Counted from the stretch's first letter, positions 24,803 through 34,173 are shown. The stretch is 64,000 bases of DNA from Brachionus rotundiformis (GCA_016802295.1 JAESIW010000210.1:868001-932000); one strand, 5' to 3'. Program-made: numbers and translations. Notes: generated from the letters alone by a model not told the origin.

Positions 24803-26281
24803 TTATATTTTTTTAGCATTAGGGAAATGCTGTAGAATTTGGTTATCTGTAGAGCTTTCGCTCTGGACATTAGGTGTAGTTGCACTGGGCTGTTGTGTTT
24901 CTGCTGTATTATTGGTGTGTTGTGGGTTGTTTGTTGTTTTGGTTTCCACGTTATTAATATTAGTTACACTTTGCAATGGTTGATTATGCTGTGCGGTGGT
25001 TGTACTGCTAGCGGTATTGGTATTTAGAGTTGCACTATCTAAGTTTGTGTGGTTTGCTGTGGTACCAGTATTTGTAAAGCTAGGGGCATTGTTAACGCTG
25101 GTTTGTGCGTTGCTATTTAGGGCTTTGCCTTCTAGTAAATCGTTTAAAGTAATTAGGTTATCTATGCTTATAACGTTAGCATTGGTTAGCATTTTTAATA
25201 ATGCCATAGAGCACACCAAGTAGGCATTGCTACTGGTTTTAAGTTGGTTGGTTGCGGTTAATAAAATTTGCCAAAACTCTAATAAAGTATTATAGTTGGT
25301 TAGTTGTATAATACTGTTTAGTTGTTCTATTTCGGTAGAAGGTAGGTTAAGCAAATTAGCGTTTTGGGTATACATTAAAACCATAGCGTTGTGGCATACG
25401 GTAAGTAGGTCTTCTAAAAACATTTCGCCAGAAACCCCAAGCTGTTTTTGTTGGCTAAACAAGTTAAAAGCTTGTGCGTGATTGTTTTGTATAATTGCTA
25501 AAAATAAATTGTAAATAATTTGGTTATTATTATAACCAAGCATTTCTAATACTAAATTTAGCTGTATGTTGCTGTTGGTGTAAATAATTGCTCTATCTAA
25601 TAACGATAGGCTGTCTCTAACCGAACCTTGTGCCGCTTTAGCTATTAAATCTATGGCTTCTGCATTAAATTGTATGTTTTCTAAATTGCAAATGTTGGTT
25701 AAATGGTCTACTAATTCTTTGCCTTCTACTGTTTTAAGATCATACTTTTGGCACCTAGAAAGCACAGTTATAGGTACTTTTTTTATTTCGGTGGTGGCAA
25801 AAATAAATTTTAAATGTTCGGGCGGTTCTTCTAATGTTTTTAACAAAGCGTTAAAAGCATTTTTAGATAACATATGCACTTCGTCTATTATAAAAACTTT
25901 ATATCTGGCTACAGTTGGTTTGTATTGGCTGTTTTCTATAATTTCTCTAATATCATCTACACCGGTTTTGCTGGCGGCGTCTATTTCTATTACATCTAAG
26001 TGTCTGTCTTGCATAATAAGTAAGCAATTTTCGCACTTACCGCATGGGTTTAGTGTCATACTGCCGTTGCCGTCTTCTCCTATGCAATTTAGGGCTTTAG
26101 CAACTATACGTGCTGTACTGGTTTTGCCTACGCCACGCACACCCGTTAGCATAAAAGCGTGTGCTATTTTATTTAAAGTAAAGGCGTTTTCTAATGATTT
26201 TACTAAAGCGTGTTGCCCAATTAATTGAGTTACGGTTTGGGGTCTGTATTTACGCGCTAAATTAATATATGTTGTTTGCAC
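24803..26281 (-). CDS. dnaX: DNA polymerase III subunit gamma/tau
   Basis: The clamp-loader ATPase, 492 residues. Walker A is GVRGVGKTSTARI near residue 48, zinc-binding CGKCENC near 79, Walker B FIIDEVHML near 130, then SRCQKYDL (arginine finger region). Residues about 385-475 are a Ser/Thr/Asn-rich linker. The C terminus ends in LQHFPNAKKI, matching the short conserved end of alphaproteobacterial DnaX. A run of seven A at the last codons could slip, but would only add about 14 residues. The SRP RNA gene lies directly upstream, as in many bacteria. Confidence 0.95.
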   Translation of the reverse strand: MQTTYINLARKYRPQTVTQLIGQHALVKSLENAFTLNKIAHAFMLTGVRGVGKTSTARIVAKALNCIGEDGNGSMTLNPCGKCENCLLIMQDRHLDVIEIDAASKTGVDDIREIIENSQYKPTVARYKVFIIDEVHMLSKNAFNALLKTLEEPPEHLKFIFATTEIKKVPITVLSRCQKYDLKTVEGKELVDHLTNICNLENIQFNAEAIDLIAKAAQGSVRDSLSLLDRAIIYTNSNIQLNLVLEMLGYNNNQIIYNLFLAIIQNNHAQAFNLFSQQKQLGVSGEMFLEDLLTVCHNAMVLMYTQNANLLNLPSTEIEQLNSIIQLTNYNTLLEFWQILLTATNQLKTSSNAYLVCSMALLKMLTNANVISIDNLITLNDLLEGKALNSNAQTSVNNAPSFTNTGTTANHTNLDSATLNTNTASSTTTAQHNQPLQSVTNINNVETKTTNNPQHTNNTAETQQPSATTPNVQSESSTDNQILQHFPNAKKI

Positions 26282-26315
26282 AATTAAGATTTATACTGCT
26301 GTTTGTAAAATGCTA

Positions 26316-26401
26316 AGTAGCAAACCTAACCCAAAATATAATCCTACCAATGCTTCTTTTCAGACCTGCTGGAGTTTAGACACATTTTGTCTAGGTTTGC
26401 C
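26316..26401 (-). ncRNA. ffs: 4.5S signal recognition particle RNA (ffs)
   Basis: On the minus strand the gap before dnaX folds as a bacterial small SRP RNA. The invariant domain IV is present: CAGG, a 3-bp UCU/AGA stem closed by a GAAA tetraloop, and AGCA on the return strand (around 26352-26371). The ends pair perfectly: GCAAACCTA (26400-26392) with TAGGTTTGC (26328-26320), and CAAAAT with ATTTTG inside. An extended -10 box TGCTATAAT ends about 8 bases before the 5' end. The RNA would be about 85 bases and binds Ffh to target membrane proteins. The exact 3' end is uncertain; no T-run terminator is seen. Confidence 0.87.
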
Positions 26402-26408
26402 AATTACT

Positions 26409-26417
26409 ATTATAGCA
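26409..26417 (-). promoter_or_regulatory. Extended -10 promoter of ffs-dnaX
   Basis: Minus-strand TGCTATAAT at 26417-26409 is a perfect extended -10 element eight bases before the SRP RNA 5' end. No good -35 box is visible at 17 bases, which is usual for extended -10 promoters. Confidence 0.6.
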
Positions 26418-26445
26418 AACATTTAACATAAATTAAAGCATAAAC

Positions 26446-27393
26446 TTAATAGGCAAGCAAAGTTAAGTCTTTTAAAATATCTTGTTGGTTTAATTGCACT
26501 AGCATAAAGTTGTAATTGGGGTTAATTTGTTGTAGCAGTGGTTTTATATAAAATAATTCTTGCGGATTGTGGTAAACCGCACAACTAATTATTGGTTTGT
26601 GTTGTTGTATTATGTGGTTGGCACCTTTTATTACTTCTAGGCCGTAGCCTTCGGTATCTATTTTAAGCAAACCAATAGTTTGGTTTAAATTTGCTAAAAA
26701 GCTGTTTAAGTTAACTATATTTACATTTTGAGTTTTATGCTTTTTTGCTTTAAATAATAACGAAGCCCCATGATTTTGATAATTAGATACATAATTTATA
26801 ACCGCACTGCTGTTTGTACTACCTACTGCTAAATTATGTGCAGTAATATTATATTGCAAATTATTTTTTAGGGTTTGTTGTAAGTTGTTGTAGTTTACGT
26901 TGTTGGGTTCAAAACTAATGGTGTGTTTGGGTTTATAGCGTTGCAATGCTAGGGCAGAATCGCCAAAAAATGCACCTATATCTAAAAAAGTAGTTTTTGC
27001 TAAGGTACTTAGCACGTTTTTAGGTAAAAAACTTAAACCATTAAAATATTTAAACACACTTGTGGTTATTTTTTCGGTACCTTGTAAATTATATTTAGTA
27101 TAAATAGCATTTGCGTTTTGTAAAAATTTTTGTTCTGCTTGGTGTAGCTTTGGGTTGTCTATTAGGGCTTTTGTATGTACTAAGTAGTTTTTAGTTGGTA
27201 GCGGAGCATTAAGCACGCTATTTAAAAAGTTGTTTAAATGCATTAAGCTGGTGTTATCTAAGTTACTGCTTAAATTTTGTAATAGTTGTTGGTAGTTGGT
27301 GGTTTGGTTGTAAAACTGCTTAAAGCCTTCTATAAACGAATCGCCGTTTAGTGGTAAAAACTTGCCGTAATATTTGGGTATATTGTTTAGCAT
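26446..27393 (-). CDS. FkbM family methyltransferase
   Basis: A 315-residue SAM-dependent methyltransferase of the FkbM family. The SAM-binding motif I reads FLDIGAFFGDSAL, followed by ISFEPNNVNYNNLQ, then AVGSTNSSAVI. The family-specific KIDTEGYGLEVIKGA motif is clear, with an HKPIISCAVYH strand after it. Substrates in this family range from polyketide and sugar hydroxyls to lipids; surface polysaccharide or glycan methylation is plausible here. It starts one base after the comM stop and is likely cotranscribed. Confidence 0.85.
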   Translation of the reverse strand: MLNNIPKYYGKFLPLNGDSFIEGFKQFYNQTTNYQQLLQNLSSNLDNTSLMHLNNFLNSVLNAPLPTKNYLVHTKALIDNPKLHQAEQKFLQNANAIYTKYNLQGTEKITTSVFKYFNGLSFLPKNVLSTLAKTTFLDIGAFFGDSALALQRYKPKHTISFEPNNVNYNNLQQTLKNNLQYNITAHNLAVGSTNSSAVINYVSNYQNHGASLLFKAKKHKTQNVNIVNLNSFLANLNQTIGLLKIDTEGYGLEVIKGANHIIQQHKPIISCAVYHNPQELFYIKPLLQQINPNYNFMLVQLNQQDILKDLTLLAY

Positions 27394-27394
27394 T

Positions 27395-28945
27395 TTATTT
27401 TATGTATGATTTTTGTAAAGACTGTTGATAGTAATTAATTTTACGGTAACCAATAGCTTGCGAAACATGGCTAGCATTAACTTTGTTGCTATTTTCTAAA
27501 TCTGCAATAGTGCGGGCGGTTTTTATTATTCTAAAGTAGCCACGGGTAGAGAATTTAAATTTTTCTGCAGATAAATTTAATAATTCTCTTGCATCGTTAG
27601 TTAGCTCTACAGTTTGCTCTATTATTTCGGAAGAAGCTTGGGCGTTGGTTTCTATACCATAACCGCTGTAGCGTTGTTTTTGTAGGTTACGTGCTTGTAT
27701 AACCTGCTGTTGTACTTGCTCCGAAGTTAGTTGTGGGGTACTGGTGTTAATTTCTTTAATAGAAACTGGTGCAACTTCTATAATTATATCTATTCTATCT
27801 AATATAGGGCCAGAGATTTTACTTTGATAGGTTTGGGTACATTTAGGGGCTTTGGTGCATTGCCTATCTTTATCGCCAAAATAACCACAACGGCAGGGGT
27901 TCATGGCGGTAATTAACTGAAACCTAGCAGGGTAAGTTACATGCGAATTTACTCTAGAAATTAAAATTTCGCCGTTTTCTATTGGCTGACGCAAAGCGTC
28001 TATCATATTAGCATTAAACTCGGCAAATTCATCTAAAAATAAAATACCGTTGTGTGCCAAGGTTATTTCGCCGGGTTTAGCTTTACTACCACCGCCAACT
28101 AACGAAGGTAAAGATGCAGAATGATGCGGGGCACGGTAGGGTCTGGTGGTAACAAATGCTTTGTTTTTAAGCTCGCCCACAACCGAATAAATTAAGCTAG
28201 TTTCTAGCATTTCTTTAGATGTTAGCGGAGGTAAAATTCCGCCCATGGCGTTAGCTAACATAGATTTACCACTACCTGGGGGGCCTATCATTAACATATT
28301 GTGCCCACCAGCAGCCGCTACCACTAAAGCGTGCTTAGCGGTAATGTGCCCTTTTATAGCGGCTAAATCGGTAAATTGTTGCTCTGTAGTATTAGTATTG
28401 GGGTTAATACTGGTAGGGTTATAATGTAAGTTAAGATGCCCTTTAAAATGCTTAACTATATCTAGTATATTGCTAGCGGGTATAACGTTAATTTTATCGT
28501 GCACTATGTGGGCTTCGGCTTCTTGTGCTTTGGGTATAATAATGTTTTTGTTGTGTTCTAGTGCAAACATACAAGCGGCTAACACGCCGTTAGATGGTTT
28601 TATTTCGCCATCTAGCGTAATTTCGCCTATTGCTATGGTATTTAGTAGTTGCTCTTTATCTATAATGTTCATACTGCCAAGCAAGGCTAAAGCAATGGGT
28701 AAATCAAAATGGTTGCCTTCTTTAGATAAATCGCTAGGCGAAAGGTTAACCGTAATGCGTTCGGCAGGTAACGAAAAACCAAGGTTGTAAAATGCAGACC
28801 TTAGCCTTTCTTTACTTTCAGAAACCGATTTATCGGCCAACCCTACAATGGTAAAGTTAGGTAAGCCCTTAGCTATAGAAACTTGCACGTCTACTTCTTT
28901 AGCATATATGCCATCAAAAGCTACAGAACTTACCCTAGATATCAT
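27395..28945 (-). CDS. comM: ComM/YifB family AAA+ Mg-chelatase-like helicase
   Basis: A 516-residue AAA+ protein. The N-terminal Lon-protease-like domain begins with SRVSSVAFDGIYAKEVDVQV. Walker A is MIGPPGSGKSMLA at about residue 217; Walker B is FLDEFAEF; a four-cysteine zinc element (CRCGYFGDKDRQCTKAPKC) follows. ComM promotes branch migration during natural transformation (known in Acinetobacter and Vibrio). Normal length. No other competence gene is in this window. Confidence 0.95.
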   Translation of the reverse strand: MISRVSSVAFDGIYAKEVDVQVSIAKGLPNFTIVGLADKSVSESKERLRSAFYNLGFSLPAERITVNLSPSDLSKEGNHFDLPIALALLGSMNIIDKEQLLNTIAIGEITLDGEIKPSNGVLAACMFALEHNKNIIIPKAQEAEAHIVHDKINVIPASNILDIVKHFKGHLNLHYNPTSINPNTNTTEQQFTDLAAIKGHITAKHALVVAAAGGHNMLMIGPPGSGKSMLANAMGGILPPLTSKEMLETSLIYSVVGELKNKAFVTTRPYRAPHHSASLPSLVGGGSKAKPGEITLAHNGILFLDEFAEFNANMIDALRQPIENGEILISRVNSHVTYPARFQLITAMNPCRCGYFGDKDRQCTKAPKCTQTYQSKISGPILDRIDIIIEVAPVSIKEINTSTPQLTSEQVQQQVIQARNLQKQRYSGYGIETNAQASSEIIEQTVELTNDARELLNLSAEKFKFSTRGYFRIIKTARTIADLENSNKVNASHVSQAIGYRKINYYQQSLQKSYIK

Positions 28946-28988
28946 TTTACCACTTGCCTTGTATTGTTGTTTATTGTTTATTGGCTTA

Positions 28989-30413
28989 TTATAAAGCTTG
29001 TTTTATTGTGTTTGCAACGCTTTCTACATGTGCCCCAATTACCACTTGCAAGTGGTTTTGGTTGCTTTTTATAACGCCAACCGCCCCTAATTGTTTTAAG
29101 GCTGTTTCGTTGGCTTTGCTACTGTCTTTAACATCTATGCGTAATCTGGTGGTGCAATAGTTTAAGTTTTGTATATTTTGCTTACCACCTAATGCGTTAA
29201 TGTACTGTAAACCTATGTTGCTATTTTCTGCTGTAGTGGTTGTGTTAATTGGGGTTGTGTTGGTTTCGTCGTCTTCTTCTCTGCCTAGTGTTTTTATATT
29301 AAATGTTTTTATAGCAAACATAAATATAACAAAGTACACTGCAAAAAATACTAAACCAATTGGTATTAAGCGTAATGGGTTGTTGCCTAATTTACCGCTT
29401 ATTACGTAATCAAACAAACCAGCAGAAAAAGTAAAGCCTAGTTTTACTTCAAAAATATTCATTACTACTAAGCTAATACCAGTTAAAACGGCGTGTACTA
29501 CGTATAACGGAAAAGCTAAAAACATAAAGCTAAATTCTAGTGGTTCGGTTACGCCTGTTAAAAATGCGGTTAGGGCGGCAGATAACAAAATACCGCTAGC
29601 AATGGTTCTTTTAGCTGGTTTTGCAGTAATTATCATAGCTAATGCGGCAGCTGGTAAACCAAACATCATTACCGGAAAAAAACCTGCCATAAATTTACCG
29701 GCGGTTGGATCGCCTGCAAAAAATCTGTTTAAATCGCCGTTTACTATTGTTCCTGCGGAGTTAACAAAATCGCCAAACTGAAACCAAAATAATGAGTTTA
29801 AAATATGGTGTAAACCAAGTGGAATTAACAAACGGTTTAAAACGCCGTAAATAAACAAGCCAATATTGTTGCTATCTATAATTAAATTACCTAATTTTGC
29901 TATGGCTGTACCTACAATAGGCCAAACAAAGCTAAATATAAACGCTAAAATTACTGCACTTAAGCCTGTAACTATTGGTATAAAGCGTTTGCCCCCAAAA
30001 AAAGCTAAGTAATTAACTAGTTTTATGTTGTTATATTTATTGTAAAGCATTGCGGTGGTTACGCCCATAAAAATACCGGCAAAAACTCCCATATTTAAGC
30101 TACTGTTTAGTATGGATAGTGCTTTGTTAAAAATAATAATTCCTACAAAAGCAGATAATACTACCGAGCCGTGATCATCTTTAGAAAAACCTAAAGCTAC
30201 ACCCAATGCAAATAATATTGCTAGGTTATCAAAAACTACACCACCTGCAGAAGAAACAAAGGGTAGGTTTAGTAGGTCTGCTTGCCCTAAACGTAGCAAT
30301 AAGCCGGCTATTGGTAATACTGCTATGGGTAGCATTAAAGATTGCCCCAGCTTACTAAAAAATTTACCTATTACAAACGAAGGAGAGTTTACGTTGGTTG
30401 TGGAGTTTGCCAT
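28989..30413 (-). CDS. nagE: PTS system N-acetylglucosamine-type EIICB
   Basis: A 474-residue permease with a 10-TM EIIC domain (about 1-360) and C-terminal EIIB (about 395-474). The N terminus LMLPIAVLPIAGLLLRLGQ and the GGKRFIPI and TGVTEPLEFSFMF motifs match the glucose/GlcNAc family, closer to NagE than PtsG. The EIIB phospho-cysteine is C420 in NLNYCTTRLRI. EIIA is not fused but encoded by crr in the same operon. It imports and phosphorylates GlcNAc (inference from similarity) at the inner membrane. Uncommon in Alphaproteobacteria. Confidence 0.9.
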   Translation of the reverse strand: MANSTTNVNSPSFVIGKFFSKLGQSLMLPIAVLPIAGLLLRLGQADLLNLPFVSSAGGVVFDNLAILFALGVALGFSKDDHGSVVLSAFVGIIIFNKALSILNSSLNMGVFAGIFMGVTTAMLYNKYNNIKLVNYLAFFGGKRFIPIVTGLSAVILAFIFSFVWPIVGTAIAKLGNLIIDSNNIGLFIYGVLNRLLIPLGLHHILNSLFWFQFGDFVNSAGTIVNGDLNRFFAGDPTAGKFMAGFFPVMMFGLPAAALAMIITAKPAKRTIASGILLSAALTAFLTGVTEPLEFSFMFLAFPLYVVHAVLTGISLVVMNIFEVKLGFTFSAGLFDYVISGKLGNNPLRLIPIGLVFFAVYFVIFMFAIKTFNIKTLGREEDDETNTTPINTTTTAENSNIGLQYINALGGKQNIQNLNYCTTRLRIDVKDSSKANETALKQLGAVGVIKSNQNHLQVVIGAHVESVANTIKQAL

Positions 30414-30422
30414 GGTTTTTAC

Positions 30423-32480
30423 CTATAAGTTAAAGTGTTTATTAATTAATTCTTCTACTTGTTTAAATGTATCTAACTGTAAAGCTTGTTGTGCTACTTG
30501 CTTGCATTGGTTAGAGTCTAGCGTTCTAATTAAAGCTTTTACATCTGGTATAGATCGTCCTGATGTAGAAAGTTCGGTTACGCCTAAGCCAATTAAAATA
30601 GGCACAGCTTTTAATTCCGAAGCCATTGCACCGCATACAGCTACTGGTTTGTTATGAGCTTGCCCGCCTTTTACGGTTATATCTATTAATTGTAGTAAAG
30701 CAGGCGATAAATTGCTAAGTTTTTTACCTAATGCTGGGTTGCCTCTATCCATTGCCATGGTGTATTGGGCAAGATCGTTAGTGCCTATAGATAAAAAGTC
30801 TGCATGTTTAGCCAAACTGCTAGCCATTAAAGCGGCAGAAGGAATTTCTATCATGGTTCCTATATGCACTTTTGTGGTTATATTGGCTTTTTTTACTTCT
30901 TCTTCTATAATTGCTTTAAATTCGGTAAATTCTTCTACATCTGCAACCATAGGTAACATAATTTTAACTAATTCTGTAGGTTTAACACTTAGTATACCTT
31001 TAATTTGTGTTAAAAATACCTCCATGTTATCTTTGTAAGATCTTACGCCCCTAATACCAACAATTGGGTTTTCTTCTTTAGGAATAGTAATATAAGGTAA
31101 TGGTTTGTCTCCGCCTACATCTAGGGTTCTAATAGTAATACTTTCGCCATTGGTGGTATCTAGTACTTCTTGGTATAGTTGTGTTTGCTCTGCTAAACTA
31201 GGTGGGTTTTGCGAATTAAAAAATAAAAATTCGCTACGTAATAAGCCTATACCTTTTGCCCCTAAATTAAAAGCATTTTCGGCTTCTAATTGGTTGCTAA
31301 CGTTACCTTTTACTTTTATGGTTACGCCGTTTGTAGTAACGCAAGGGTTTTTAGCATTTTTAATGTTTTCTTGCTTTATAGCATTTAGTTTTTCTTGTTC
31401 TTTAAGGGTATTTTCTATAATTTGTTGGCTAGGGTTAACCATTACGTTACCATTGTTACCATTAACAATAATATTAGTGTTGTTTGGTATTGCGGTAACG
31501 CCAGAACCTAAAGCTACCACGGCCGTGGTGCCCATGTTACGTAAAATTAAAGATACATGTGTAGTTGCAGACCCTTGTGCCAGTACAATACCTACCACAT
31601 TGCTATTAAATTTAGCAATGTCCGAAGGCACTAAGTCTTCTGCTACTATAACGGTGTTTTCTGCAAATACTAGTTCTTCTTCGGTAATATTTAAAGCTAC
31701 GTTTAGTAAACGGCGTTTTAGGTCTTTTAAATCGGCTACTCTTTCGGTTAGCAGAGCATCGTTAGTGCTTTGCAAAATTTCTATGTTTTGTTGAATAGCT
31801 GCGCTAATGGCAAACGCTGTAGTTTTGTTGGTGTTAATAATGTTTATTACGTTTTCTAGCAAGGTTTCGTCTTGCAGTAAAGATAAATGTGCTTGCAGTA
31901 CTTGTAATTGCACTTTATTACTGTTATCTTTTGCGGTTTTAATTTCATTTTGCAATGTATTTAAAGCTTTGGTAAAAACATCTTTAGCGTTAGCTATGTT
32001 GTTGTTGGTATCGGTAGAATCTTGCGTAAAGCTAATCTCTTTATGTTCAAACAAAACAGTTTTACCAACTACTAACCCCGGAGAAGCTATAATACCAGAT
32101 AGCTCTACTGTATTAGAAAAATTGTAAGTAACGCTTTTAGCCGAACTTTGTGGGGCGGCAGCATTAGCAGTGGCGTTTGCTTGTGGTGTGGCGGTTACTT
32201 CTTCGCCCAAGCCGTTTGCAAAAGCTTGCGTAATTTCGTTTATAGCGTTACTTGCATCGTCTCCGCTTGCAGAAATAGTAAGTGTACTATTGTGCTTTAG
32301 CCCTAGCCCCAAAATAGCTATTACGCTTTTAGCGTTGGCTTTTTTGTTGTTAGAGTGCAAAGTAATAGTGCAATTAGCGTATTTTTTTGCAATGTTAAAA
32401 ATATAAGAAGCCGGCCTTGCGTGTACGCCACTATGATTTAAAACTGTTATTTCTGCGGATGTAATTGTATTGTCTGTCAT
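30423..32480 (-). CDS. ptsH-ptsI: Fused HPr-Enzyme I of the PTS
   Basis: A 685-residue single protein. Residues 1-92 are HPr, with phospho-His20 in GVHARPAS and regulatory-type Ser52 in NAKSVIA. An Ala/Asn-rich linker covers about 93-117. Enzyme I fills 120-685: phospho-His308 in GSATTHVSL, RTLDVGGDKPLPY, GIRGVRSY, and CGAMASE with the catalytic Cys near residue 625. It passes phosphate from PEP to HPr and on to EIIA. The gene lies between crr and nagE with short gaps (9 and 38 bases). No stop separates the two domains, so the fusion is real in sequence. Confidence 0.93.
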   Translation of the reverse strand: MTDNTITSAEITVLNHSGVHARPASYIFNIAKKYANCTITLHSNNKKANAKSVIAILGLGLKHNSTLTISASGDDASNAINEITQAFANGLGEEVTATPQANATANAAAPQSSAKSVTYNFSNTVELSGIIASPGLVVGKTVLFEHKEISFTQDSTDTNNNIANAKDVFTKALNTLQNEIKTAKDNSNKVQLQVLQAHLSLLQDETLLENVINIINTNKTTAFAISAAIQQNIEILQSTNDALLTERVADLKDLKRRLLNVALNITEEELVFAENTVIVAEDLVPSDIAKFNSNVVGIVLAQGSATTHVSLILRNMGTTAVVALGSGVTAIPNNTNIIVNGNNGNVMVNPSQQIIENTLKEQEKLNAIKQENIKNAKNPCVTTNGVTIKVKGNVSNQLEAENAFNLGAKGIGLLRSEFLFFNSQNPPSLAEQTQLYQEVLDTTNGESITIRTLDVGGDKPLPYITIPKEENPIVGIRGVRSYKDNMEVFLTQIKGILSVKPTELVKIMLPMVADVEEFTEFKAIIEEEVKKANITTKVHIGTMIEIPSAALMASSLAKHADFLSIGTNDLAQYTMAMDRGNPALGKKLSNLSPALLQLIDITVKGGQAHNKPVAVCGAMASELKAVPILIGLGVTELSTSGRSIPDVKALIRTLDSNQCKQVAQQALQLDTFKQVEELINKHFNL

Positions 32481-32518
32481 CTTTTTTTTTATTTAAATGT
32501 TATTAATTAAATATTATG

Positions 32519-32983
32519 TTATTTAACTGTAATTACAGTTGTTTTAGCAGTAGTATTACCTAAGGTGCAATCTACGGTATTTTCTTCTTCTAGGTTGGTT
32601 ATTATTAAAATAACATCGCTACTAGGTGCATTTTTTGCCACGTGGTCAAAATCTACTTCTAATAATTTATCGCCAACTTTTACGGTATCGCCTTCGTTAA
32701 CAAATTGGGTAAAACCAGCACCTTGTAAATTAACTGTATCTACACCCACGTGTAGTAGTACTTCGTTACCTTTTTCGCTTAAAATACCTATAGCGTGTTT
32801 AGAATCGTGTGTTGAAAGTACAGTGCCATTTACCGGAGCTACAATAATAGTTTTAGTTAACGATGCAGGCTCTATAGCTATGCCGTCTCCTAACATTTTT
32901 GTTGAAAAAACTTCGTCTTTAACTTCGGTAATAGATTTTACTTTGCCTTGCAACGGAGCAACAATATTTTCTAATTTAGACAT
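32519..32983 (-). CDS. crr: PTS EIIA glucose/GlcNAc-type component
   Basis: A 154-residue soluble EIIA. The motif GTVLSTHDSKHAIGI carries His63, and LLHVGVDTVNLQGAGF carries the phospho-acceptor His78; FVNEGDTVKVGDKLLEVDF follows. It receives phosphate from HPr and passes it to the EIIB cysteine of NagE. First gene of the operon; a promoter with TTGATA and TATTAT boxes lies about 40 bases upstream. Confidence 0.93.
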   Translation of the reverse strand: MSKLENIVAPLQGKVKSITEVKDEVFSTKMLGDGIAIEPASLTKTIIVAPVNGTVLSTHDSKHAIGILSEKGNEVLLHVGVDTVNLQGAGFTQFVNEGDTVKVGDKLLEVDFDHVAKNAPSSDVILIITNLEEENTVDCTLGNTTAKTTVITVK

Positions 32984-33024
32984 TTTAACACCTATATGTT
33001 ACATTATTTTTCTTAAATTAATAT

Positions 33025-33053
33025 ATAATATCACATTTTGGTTAAAATATCAA
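33025..33053 (-). promoter_or_regulatory. Sigma-70 promoter of the PTS operon
   Basis: Minus-strand TTGATA (33053-33048), a 17-base spacer and TATTAT (33030-33025). It starts a leader of about 35 bases before the crr ATG. Confidence 0.6.
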
Positions 33054-33225
33054 AACAACTATTTGCAGACAGCGTGGTTACACTTTAATAGGTTTACTAA
33101 TATTGTATTATGTAGTATAATTACATATTAATAGCAGTGCTTAATAGTATTAATTATACCTATATGTTTTAATTTAAATGCTCTGCTTATTAGTTAAATA
33201 TATAATTTTGTTAATAGGATTAATT

Positions 33226-34152
33226 GTGAATAAAAGATTTTTTAAACCCCGTGCTAACCAAGCACTAAACGATAAATTGTTAAATTTATCTGCATTGTTT
33301 TTTACCGCCACGGTAATGATATTTTTTACTGTAAACAACCCAATTACCATAGCAGGTAGCTTTACTAGTTTAGGCTTAATGTTTTATAGCGTTATGTTTG
33401 TGTTAATTCCGTTATCTATAGAAGTATACGGCGTTAGATTAACCAAAAAACTGGTTTTAGCGGGTATTTACGGCTTAATGTTTGCTTGTGTGTTGCAAAT
33501 ATTTGTGTTTTTTAATGCGCTTGCATCTAGCAAGGGCCCGTTTTTTATAGCAATAAAAGGGGTGTTGTTAGATTTTGCCGTAAGCTTAGTGGTGTATACG
33601 GCTTCTAGTTATTTTATTATTTATATTTATAGATATGTAAAAAATAAAGTTAAAGATTACTTAATAGTTAGGCACACAGCTACTATAGTTTTAGGTAGCA
33701 TTGTGTTGGTTGGTTTGTATTATGTGTTGGCTTCTATTTTTAAGTTGCCGGCTGCGGGTAGTTTAAAGTTAGAAATAGGCTTGCGTTCTGCTTTATGGGT
33801 GGTGCAAGTATTTTTGTTATATGTTTTAGTTGGCTGGTTGGCTAATAAGCATACTAGTAATTTTAATAACAACAATCGCAACTTTAAAGGTAACCGTAAT
33901 TTTAACAAAAACTTTAATAAAGATAGAAACAACAACTTTACCGCCAAAAGTACAGATTTTGTTGCTAATAACGTTAACGAGGTTAAAGATACTAGCTTTA
34001 AAGCGGTAGATGCTAAACCCAATGTAGCAAACAAGCCACGTAACAACCGTTATAAAAATAACTTTAATAAAAACAAAGTTAAATCTAGTGTAGTATCTGC
34101 AGATAAACCTGTAGACACCAATGCTAATACTAGTAACAATAATAGTAATTAA
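33226..34152 (+). CDS. VUT-like (queuosine precursor transporter family) membrane protein with Asn-rich tail
   Basis: The GTG at 33226 is preferred because AGGA sits six bases upstream; an ATG at 33178 would add 16 hydrophobic residues with no ribosome site. The product is about 308 residues. It has six or so hydrophobic helices, with a PLSIEVYGVRLTKKL stretch that resembles the family motif LTDILTEVYGKKRA. Several expected residues differ, so transport of queuosine precursors is uncertain. The last 100 residues are an Asn/Lys/Phe-rich low-complexity tail not typical of the family. It is followed 21 bases later by ybaB. Confidence 0.45.
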   Translation: MNKRFFKPRANQALNDKLLNLSALFFTATVMIFFTVNNPITIAGSFTSLGLMFYSVMFVLIPLSIEVYGVRLTKKLVLAGIYGLMFACVLQIFVFFNALASSKGPFFIAIKGVLLDFAVSLVVYTASSYFIIYIYRYVKNKVKDYLIVRHTATIVLGSIVLVGLYYVLASIFKLPAAGSLKLEIGLRSALWVVQVFLLYVLVGWLANKHTSNFNNNNRNFKGNRNFNKNFNKDRNNNFTAKSTDFVANNVNEVKDTSFKAVDAKPNVANKPRNNRYKNNFNKNKVKSSVVSADKPVDTNANTSNNNSN

Positions 34153-34173
34153 TATAAATAAAGGCTAAATATA

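Noticed and set aside
24803..24815. Seven-A run at the end of dnaX as a programmed frameshift
   Set aside because: It is at the last codons, so a slip adds only about 14 residues and does not give the tau/gamma split.
26342..26400. Hairpin before dnaX as a rho-independent terminator
   Set aside because: No T-run follows, and the sequence fits the SRP RNA domain IV and paired ends better.
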